Assembly: GCA_003519485.1 (NCBI GenBank)
Contig: DOWQ01000106.1
Span: forward strand, 1-8,918
Direction: 5' to 3'
Length of the DNA: 8,918 nucleotides
Origin: Streptomyces sp.
GTDB lineage: Bacteria > Actinomycetota > Actinomycetes > Streptomycetales > Streptomycetaceae
How positions within the stretch are numbered: the stretch's first letter is position 1; every line of letters starts with the position of its first letter. Under the pieces are notes generated by a model, which did no database searches, was not told the origin of the DNA, and saw nothing but the letters and a program-made list of their open reading frames with translations. Shown piece after piece: positions 1-4,889 of the stretch. A program made the translations under genes and the position numbers.

Positions 1-256
1 GCCGGGTGCTCACCTCGGTCACCGTCCCCGCGGCGCAGTCGACCTCGACCAGCGCCACCAGCGACGGTCCGGTGACCACCGCGACAGGGTAGGCGGTCAC
101 CCAGGACAGGCCGTCGGCGCGCAGCCGGTGCCAGCGCGCGGCCAGCGTCGCGGCCGACACGCCGAGCACCGGGGCCAGCTCCGACCAGGCGGCCCGGGGC
201 CGGTGCTGCAGCGCGTGCACGAGCGCGAGGTCCGCCTCCGACAGCTCCGGTTGCAC
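1..256 (-). CDS. Lrp/AsnC-family transcriptional regulator (partial, N-terminal 85 residues)
   Basis: The minus strand from a GTG at 256 opens a frame that runs out of the window at base 1. The visible part begins MQPELSEADLALVHALQ and continues into a helix-turn-helix at about residues 20-50 (RAAWSELAPVLGVSAATLAARW), followed by the GLSWVTAYP turn typical of Lrp/AsnC winged helices. A good GGAGG lies 7 nt before the GTG, which supports this start. The ligand-binding RAM domain, or a second HTH as in the longer actinomycete Lrp proteins, would be outside the window. The family binds DNA as dimers to octamers and often senses amino acids or related small acids. The gene is divergent from the amidohydrolase-transporter operon, so that operon and the regulator itself are the natural targets; this is inference. 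Family assignment is fairly secure; the effector is unknown. Confidence 0.8.
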   Translation of the reverse strand, partial: MQPELSEADLALVHALQHRPRAAWSELAPVLGVSAATLAARWHRLRADGLSWVTAYPVAVVTGPSLVALVEVDCAAGTVTEVSTR

Positions 257-263
257 GTCAGCG

Positions 264-268
264 CCTCC
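264..268 (-). promoter_or_regulatory. Ribosome binding site of the Lrp/AsnC regulator
   Basis: Read on the minus strand this is GGAGG, 7 nt before the GTG at 256. It is the main reason for choosing that non-ATG start, since no better placed ATG is present. Confidence 0.6.
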
Positions 269-288
269 GATCGGTCGTCCGGTGAGCG

Positions 289-340
289 TTTCCGTCGATA
301 TCGCGGCCCGAACCTGCCACCCCCGCACACTCGACGGAAC
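289..340. promoter_or_regulatory. Candidate operator: separated inverted repeat in the divergent promoter region
   Basis: TTCCGTCGA at 290-298 is matched by its exact reverse complement TCGACGGAA at 331-339. The centres are 41 bp apart, close to four helical turns, so both half-sites would face the same side of DNA. A CGATATCG palindrome at 296-303 overlaps the left arm. Lrp/AsnC regulators commonly bind several degenerate sites in phase around their own divergent promoter, so this is a plausible operator pair. I could not place convincing -35 and -10 elements for either gene. Confidence 0.4.
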
Positions 341-358
341 CACTCCTCAACGACGATG

Positions 359-366
359 AGAGGGAG
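359..366 (+). promoter_or_regulatory. Ribosome binding site of the M20 amidohydrolase
   Basis: The purine run AGAGGGAG ends one base before the ATG at 368, leaving about 4 nt between its GAGG core and that start. An in-frame ATG at 356 (adding MRGS) lies just ahead of this run, so the run cannot serve it. This favours 368, although the spacing is short. Confidence 0.5.
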
Positions 367-367
367 C

Positions 368-1582
368 ATGGACCTTCGCGACGACGCCCGCGAGCTGCAG
401 CCCGACCTGGTGCACCTGCGCCGGGAGCTGCACCGCCTGCCCGAGGTGGGCCTGGACCTGCCCCGCACCCAGGAGACCGTGCTGCGTGAGCTCGACGGTC
501 TCGGCATGGAGATCTCGACCGGTTCCGCGGCCACCTCGGTCACCGCGGTGCTGCGCGGCCCCGCGACCACCGCCGCCCGCCGGACCGTGCTGCTGCGCGG
601 CGACATGGACGGGCTCCCGGTGGTCGAGGAGACCGGCACCGACTACGCCGCCCGCAACGGCGCGATGCACGCCTGCGGGCACGACCTGCACACCACCATG
701 CTCGTCGGCGCCGCGCGCCTGCTCAGCACGCACCGGGACAAGCTGCACGGCGATGTCGTGCTGATGTTCCAGCCGGGGGAGGAGGGCTGGGACGGCGCCG
801 GCGTCATGCTCGACGAGGGCGTGCTGGAGGCCGCGGGCCGCCCGGTCGACGCGGCGTACGCCCTGCACGTCTTCTCCGGACTGATCCCGCAGGGGCAGTT
901 CGTCTCCCGGCCCGGCACGATTCTGTCGGCCTCGGACAGCCTGAAGGTCACGGTCCGCGGCTCCGGCGGCCACGGCTCCTCGCCGCACCTCGCCGTGGAC
1001 CCGGTGCCCGCCATCAGCGCGATGGTGACCGCCCTGCAGACGATGGTGACCCGGGAGTTCGACGTCTTCGACCCGGTCGTGGTGACCGTCGGTTCCCTGC
1101 ACGCCGGCACCCGGCGCAACGTCATCCCGGAGACGGCGACCTTCGAGGCCACGGTCCGCACCTTCTCCCCGGTGTCCCGCGAGCGCGTCATGCGCTCCGC
1201 GCCGCGTGTGCTGCACGGCATCGCCGCCGCCCACGGTGTCGAGGTGGAGGTCGACTACGTCGGCGAGTACCCGCTCACCACCACCGACGCCGACGAGACG
1301 GCGCACGTCTCCCGTACCGTCGGTGAGGTCTTCGGCGACGAGCGCTACCGCACGCTGGAGAATCCCTTCGGCGGCTCCGAGGACTTCTCCCGCGTCCTCG
1401 GCTCGGTGCCGGGCGGCTTCGTCGGGCTCGGCGCGGTACCCACCGGCGCGGACCCGGCCACCGCCGCGTTCAACCACTCGCCGCACGCCCGCTACGACGA
1501 CGCCGTGCTCCCCGACGGCGCCGCCCTCTACGCCGAACTGGCCCTCCGCCGGCTCGCGCAGGGCACCCGCACGGCCCTCTAG
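368..1582 (+). CDS. M20-family metal-dependent amidohydrolase (N-acyl amino acid / hippurate hydrolase type)
   Basis: The 404-aa product has the full M20D (ILR1/HipO/N-acyl-L-amino acid amidohydrolase) signature and normal length. It shows GDMDGLP at 78-84, the metal motif HACGHD at 101-106 (Cys103, His105), GEEG at 137-140 (likely catalytic Glu138 and ligand Glu139), His167 in ALHVF, the dimerisation-domain motif HGSSPHLAVDP at 202-212, NVIPETATFEATVRTF at 251-266, GGSEDFS at 335-341 and the last ligand His370 in FNHSPH. No key residue is missing. The family cleaves the amide bond of N-acyl or N-aroyl amino acids in the cytoplasm, releasing an acid and an amino acid; the substrate here cannot be read from sequence. 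It lies 40 bp before the transporter gene, in an apparent operon, and divergent from an Lrp-type regulator. An in-frame ATG at 356 is an alternative start. Auxin-conjugate and aminobenzoyl-glutamate hydrolases share the fold and cannot be excluded. Confidence 0.9.
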   Translation: MDLRDDARELQPDLVHLRRELHRLPEVGLDLPRTQETVLRELDGLGMEISTGSAATSVTAVLRGPATTAARRTVLLRGDMDGLPVVEETGTDYAARNGAMHACGHDLHTTMLVGAARLLSTHRDKLHGDVVLMFQPGEEGWDGAGVMLDEGVLEAAGRPVDAAYALHVFSGLIPQGQFVSRPGTILSASDSLKVTVRGSGGHGSSPHLAVDPVPAISAMVTALQTMVTREFDVFDPVVVTVGSLHAGTRRNVIPETATFEATVRTFSPVSRERVMRSAPRVLHGIAAAHGVEVEVDYVGEYPLTTTDADETAHVSRTVGEVFGDERYRTLENPFGGSEDFSRVLGSVPGGFVGLGAVPTGADPATAAFNHSPHARYDDAVLPDGAALYAELALRRLAQGTRTAL

Positions 1583-1610
1583 CACCACCGCCGACCCGCT
1601 CCGACGCGAA

Positions 1611-1616
1611 AGGGGG
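1611..1616 (+). promoter_or_regulatory. Ribosome binding site of the MFS transporter
   Basis: AGGGGG lies 6 nt before the ATG at 1623 and fixes that start. Long open sequence continues upstream in the same frame but overlaps the amidohydrolase gene. Confidence 0.6.
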
Positions 1617-1622
1617 CCACCC

Positions 1623-2924
1623 ATGGCCGACACCCTCGTTCCGCAGACCCAGCAGAAGGCGGCCCGTTCCAGCCGGCTCAAGACCCTCACCGGCACCGGT
1701 GTCGGCAATGCCCTGGAATGGTTCGACTGGAACATCTACGCGATCTTCGCGCCGTACCTCGCCGCTCAGTTCTTCAGCTCCTCCGACGAGCTGTCCGCCG
1801 TGCTGTCCACGCTCGCCGTCTTCGCCGTCGGCTTCGCCGCCCGCCCCCTCGGCGGCTTCGTCTTCGGCTGGATCGCCGACCGGAAGGGCCGCCGCTTCGC
1901 GATGAGCCTGTCCGTCGGCGGCGCCGCGGTCGGCAGTCTGCTCATCGCCGTCTCCCCGACCTACGGGGCGGTAGGCGCACTCGCCTCGCTCCTGCTGCTC
2001 GTCGCCCGGCTCGTGCAGGGACTCGCGCACGGCGGTGAGCTCCCGACCGCCCAGACGTACATCTCCGAGGCGGCCCCGGACGGCCGGCGCGGCCTGTGGG
2101 CCAGCCTCATCTATGTGTCCGGCACCGTCGGCATCATGGTCGGCACCGCGCTCGGCGCCGTGATGGCGACGACGCTCGACTCCGGCCAGATGGCGGACTG
2201 GGGCTGGCGCGTGCCGTTCTTCCTCGGTGGTCTGTTCGGCCTCTACGCGCTGGCCATGCGGCGCCGGATGCCGGAGACCGAGGCCTTCGAGGAGGCGGCG
2301 GAGGAGCAGGACGCCGACGACGGGCCGAGCATGTGGCGGACCATCGTCGAGCACCGCAAGCAGGCGCTCCAGGTCGTCGGCCTGACGGTCGGCCTCACCG
2401 TCGCCTACTACGCCTGGGCCGTCTCCGCGCCGCAGTACGCCATCAGCTCCCGCGGCCTCGACCCGGCCGGCGCGCTGTGGGCCGGGCTCGCCGCCAACGT
2501 GGTCTTCGTGGTGGCCCTGCCGCTGTGGGGCGCGCTCTCGGACCGTATCGGCCGCAAGCCCGTCCTGCTCGTCAACAGCCTGGGCGTCGCCGCTGTGATC
2601 TTCCCGCTCAATGCCTTCATCGGGGACGAGGCCTGGCGGCTCGGCGTCGCCATGGCCATCGCGATGATCTTCATGGCCGCCGGCGCCGCGATCGTCCCGG
2701 CCGTCTACGCCGAACTCTTCCCCACCCGCATCCGCACCATCGGGGTCGCCGTGCCGTACGCCGTGTGTGTCGCGCTCTTCGGCGGCACCGCCCCGTATCT
2801 GCAGACCTGGATGGGGGCGGAGCTCGGGGACGCCTACTTCACCGGGTACATCGTCGTGCTGCTGCTGATCTCGGCCGCGGTGATCACCACGCTGCCGGAG
2901 ACCAAGGGGCGCGCCCTGCAGTGA
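1623..2924 (+). CDS. MFS transporter, metabolite:H+ symporter type
   Basis: The 433-aa protein is a 12-helix inner-membrane transporter. The N-terminal GNALEWFDWNIYAIFAPYLA (29-48) matches the first helix of the metabolite:H+ symporter branch (TC 2.A.1.6, the group of KgtP, ProP and ShiA), with Glu32 and Asp35 placed as usual. MFS motif A is GGFVFGWIADRKGRR (77-91) and is repeated in the second half as GALSDRIGRKP (303-313). The segment LVQGLAHGGELPTAQTYISE (130-149) and ELFPTRIRTIG (364-374) are also typical. An acidic loop rich in Glu and Asp (about 217-234) joins the two six-helix halves. The branch imports small organic acids, amino acid derivatives or osmolytes with protons. Because it follows the amidohydrolase by 40 bp, it probably imports that enzyme's amide substrate, although export or product uptake is possible. 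A strong hairpin ends the unit downstream. Confidence 0.9.
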   Translation: MADTLVPQTQQKAARSSRLKTLTGTGVGNALEWFDWNIYAIFAPYLAAQFFSSSDELSAVLSTLAVFAVGFAARPLGGFVFGWIADRKGRRFAMSLSVGGAAVGSLLIAVSPTYGAVGALASLLLLVARLVQGLAHGGELPTAQTYISEAAPDGRRGLWASLIYVSGTVGIMVGTALGAVMATTLDSGQMADWGWRVPFFLGGLFGLYALAMRRRMPETEAFEEAAEEQDADDGPSMWRTIVEHRKQALQVVGLTVGLTVAYYAWAVSAPQYAISSRGLDPAGALWAGLAANVVFVVALPLWGALSDRIGRKPVLLVNSLGVAAVIFPLNAFIGDEAWRLGVAMAIAMIFMAAGAAIVPAVYAELFPTRIRTIGVAVPYAVCVALFGGTAPYLQTWMGAELGDAYFTGYIVVLLLISAAVITTLPETKGRALQ

Positions 2925-2942
2925 CCGTACGGCCGTGAGCGG

Positions 2943-2983
2943 CCGCGTCCGGTGCCGGGGTCGGGTCCCGGCACCGGACGCGG
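2943..2983 (+). terminator. 17-bp terminator hairpin after the amidohydrolase-MFS operon
   Basis: The arms 2943-2959 and 2967-2983 are perfectly complementary over 17 bp, starting CCGCGTCCGG, around a 7-nt loop (GTCGGGT). The stem begins 18 nt after the TGA of the transporter. There is no T tract, as is usual for terminators in high-GC actinomycetes. It argues against simple read-through into the acyl-CoA ligase gene. Confidence 0.75.
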
Positions 2984-3155
2984 GCGTCGGCGGTGGCGGC
3001 CGTAGGGCCCGGCTGCGCGGGCGCTGCCGGAGCCGTCGGATCCCGGTTTCGGATCTGTTCGTGCCCGCCGCCCACTACTGGGAAGAGTGAACGGTGTGGT
3101 AGTCCAGCAGGAGTCACGCGGCTGCGTTCGAAGCTGTGGCAGCAGCCCTCAGATC
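2984..3155 (+). promoter_or_regulatory. Leader and presumed promoter region of the acyl-CoA ligase gene
   Basis: This non-coding stretch follows the upstream terminator and precedes the ligase ribosome binding site, so it should hold the ligase promoter. A locally less GC-rich part lies at about 3040-3110. I could not find a convincing -35/-10 pair or a clear operator. The open frame continuing upstream of 3167 has no credible start signal. Confidence 0.35.
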
Positions 3156-3160
3156 AGGAG
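3156..3160 (+). promoter_or_regulatory. Ribosome binding site of the acyl-CoA ligase
   Basis: AGGAG sits 6 nt before the ATG at 3167, an optimal spacing. It decides this start over the longer open frame extending upstream to 2993. Confidence 0.7.
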
Positions 3161-3166
3161 GCCAGT

Positions 3167-4702
3167 ATGTTCGTTCCCCTCGGTGCCCGTGACTTCCTCG
3201 ACCGTGCGGCCACGGTCTACGGGGAGCGCACGGGCGTCGTCGATGAGCCGCACCAGCCGGCCACCCCGCTCGACGGACTGACGTACGCCCGCGTCGCGGA
3301 ACTGGCGGCGGCCCAGGCCGCCCGGCTCGACGAGCTGGGCATCCGCCCCGGCGAGCGGGTGGCGATCGTGTCGCACAACAGCGCCCGGCTGCTGACGTCG
3401 TTCTTCGGCGTCTCCGGCTACGGCCGGGTGCTCGTGCCGGTCAACTTCCGGCTCTCGCCCGAGGAGGTCTCGTACATCGTCGGGCACTCCGGCGCCCGCG
3501 TGCTGCTGATCGACCCGGAGCTGAAGGACCGGCTGGCCACGGTCGAGGCCGAGTACAAGTTCGTCCTCGGCGAGGACGACGACGCGGCCCTGTACCTCTT
3601 CGGGCGGACCCCCGAGCCGTGGGAGGCCGACGAGACCGCGACGGCCACGATCAACTACACGAGCGGCACCACCGCCCGGCCCAAGGGCGTGCAGATCACG
3701 CACCGCAACATCTGGACCAACGCCATCACGTTCGCCCTGCACACCGGACTCAGCGACCGGGACGTCTATCTGCACACCCTGCCGATGTTCCACGCCAACG
3801 GCTGGGGGATGCCCTTCGCGGTGGCCGGTGTGGGAGCGGCCCAGATCGTGCTGCGGCAGGTGGACGGGGCGGAGATCCTGCGGCGGGTGGAGCGGCACGG
3901 CGTCACGGTGATGTGCGCCGCGCCCGCGGTCGTCGCGGCGGTGCTCGAAGCGGCCGCGACGTGGGAGGGCGAGATTCCCGGCCGTGACAAGGTCCGGATC
4001 ATCGTCGCGGGCGCCCCGCCGCCGACCCGTACGGTGGCGCGGGTCGAGACCGAGCTCGGCTGGGAGTTCATCCAGATCTACGGGCTCACCGAGACCTCCC
4101 CGCTGCTGACCATCAACCGCACCCGCGCCGAGTGGGACGGCCTCGCACCGGAGGAACGCGCCGCGAAGCTCGTACGGGCCGGCGCGCCCGCGATCGGGGT
4201 CACCCTGGACACGACCGGGAGCGGCGAGGTGCTGGCCCGCTCCAATGTGGTGCTCGAGGGCTACTGGGCTGAGTCCGCGGCGAGTGAACGGGCCCTGGCG
4301 GGCGGCTGGTTCCACACCGGCGACGGCGGCACGATCGGGGACGACGGCTACCTGACGATCAGTGACCGGAAGAAGGACGTGATCATCACCGGTGGTGAGA
4401 ACGTCTCCTCGATCGAGGTCGAGGACGTGCTGTTCAGCCACCCCGCGGTCGCCGAGGTCGCCGTGATCGGCGTGCCCGACGAGAAGTGGGGAGAGACGGT
4501 CAAGGCACTCGTCGTACTGGCCGACGGGGCCGAGGCCAGCGAGCGGGACCTGATCCGGCACTGCAAGGAACGAGCCGCCGGCTACAAGGCACCCACCTCG
4601 GTGGAGTTCCGCGACGGGCTGGCCCGTACGGCGACCGGCAAGCTGCAGAAGTTCAAGCTCCGGGAGCCGTACTGGGACGGCCGGGAGCGCCAGGTCAACT
4701 GA
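3167..4702 (+). CDS. AMP-forming acyl-CoA synthetase (ANL superfamily)
   Basis: The 511-aa product carries all core motifs of adenylate-forming acyl-CoA ligases: the phosphate-binding loop YTSGTTARPKGV (164-175), the acyl-site segment LPMFHANGW (205-213), YGLTETSP (305-312), GWFHTGD with ribose-binding Asp386, the hinge SDRKKD (399-404) followed by the CoA-tunnel motif ITGGENVSSIEVE, and ATGKLQK with the adenylation Lys492. It would convert a carboxylic acid, ATP and CoA to acyl-CoA, AMP and pyrophosphate. Overall layout resembles medium- or long-chain fatty acid and aryl-acid ligases; chain length cannot be told from sequence. The stretch between the A5 motif and EGYW (GVTLDTTGSGEVLARSN) is about ten residues shorter than in the better-known members. 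The gene stands alone downstream of a terminator, points the same way as the amidohydrolase operon, and could activate the acid that operon releases. Confidence 0.9.
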   Translation: MFVPLGARDFLDRAATVYGERTGVVDEPHQPATPLDGLTYARVAELAAAQAARLDELGIRPGERVAIVSHNSARLLTSFFGVSGYGRVLVPVNFRLSPEEVSYIVGHSGARVLLIDPELKDRLATVEAEYKFVLGEDDDAALYLFGRTPEPWEADETATATINYTSGTTARPKGVQITHRNIWTNAITFALHTGLSDRDVYLHTLPMFHANGWGMPFAVAGVGAAQIVLRQVDGAEILRRVERHGVTVMCAAPAVVAAVLEAAATWEGEIPGRDKVRIIVAGAPPPTRTVARVETELGWEFIQIYGLTETSPLLTINRTRAEWDGLAPEERAAKLVRAGAPAIGVTLDTTGSGEVLARSNVVLEGYWAESAASERALAGGWFHTGDGGTIGDDGYLTISDRKKDVIITGGENVSSIEVEDVLFSHPAVAEVAVIGVPDEKWGETVKALVVLADGAEASERDLIRHCKERAAGYKAPTSVEFRDGLARTATGKLQKFKLREPYWDGRERQVN

Positions 4703-4709
4703 GCGGCCG

Positions 4710-4740
4710 TGCCCGTACGGTCTGCGCGACCGTACGGGCA
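4710..4740 (+). terminator. 12-bp terminator hairpin after the acyl-CoA ligase
   Basis: The arms TGCCCGTACGGT (4710-4721) and ACCGTACGGGCA (4729-4740) pair perfectly around a 7-nt loop. The stem starts 7 nt after the TGA of the ligase. A further copy of the right arm, ACCGTACGGGC, follows at 4746-4756 and could pair with the same left arm. Confidence 0.65.
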
Positions 4741-4805
4741 ACGCCACCGTACGGGCCGCGCCCCACAGCAGCGCGACCCCGGGCGGCGCGACCGCACAGC
4801 ACCGG

Positions 4806-4833
4806 ACCGGACCGCCCACGCGGGCGGTCCGGT
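4806..4833. terminator. Central 12-bp hairpin between convergent genes
   Basis: The arms ACCGGACCGCCC (4806-4817) and GGGCGGTCCGGT (4822-4833) pair perfectly around a 4-nt loop. It lies about midway between the ends of the convergent ligase and protease genes and could act on transcripts from either side. Confidence 0.55.
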
Positions 4834-4843
4834 GCGTAAGGGA

Positions 4844-4875
4844 CGTGGTCCGTACGCAGAGGCGTACGGACCACG
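4844..4875 (-). terminator. 14-bp terminator hairpin after the S8 protease
   Basis: The arms CGTGGTCCGTACGC (4844-4857) and GCGTACGGACCACG (4862-4875) pair perfectly over 14 bp around an AGAG loop. It begins 14 nt downstream of the protease stop codon on the minus strand, the expected place for its terminator. Confidence 0.65.
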
Positions 4876-4889
4876 GCTGCCGACCGCGG

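Noticed and set aside
347..1735. Long open frame on the minus strand across the amidohydrolase gene (462 codons)
   Set aside because: It is antisense to a clearly conserved M20 enzyme, its translation is Arg/Gly/Ala-rich without recognisable motifs, and such frames are expected at this GC content.
3149..4819. Long minus-strand open frame across the acyl-CoA ligase (556 codons)
   Set aside because: Low-complexity translation with no family motif, fully antisense to the ligase, and it runs over the terminator region.
4703..4889. Repeat cluster considered as a CRISPR array or mobile-element end
   Set aside because: The repeats are short hairpin arms with irregular spacing, with no spacer regularity, no transposase and no target-site duplication; terminators explain them.
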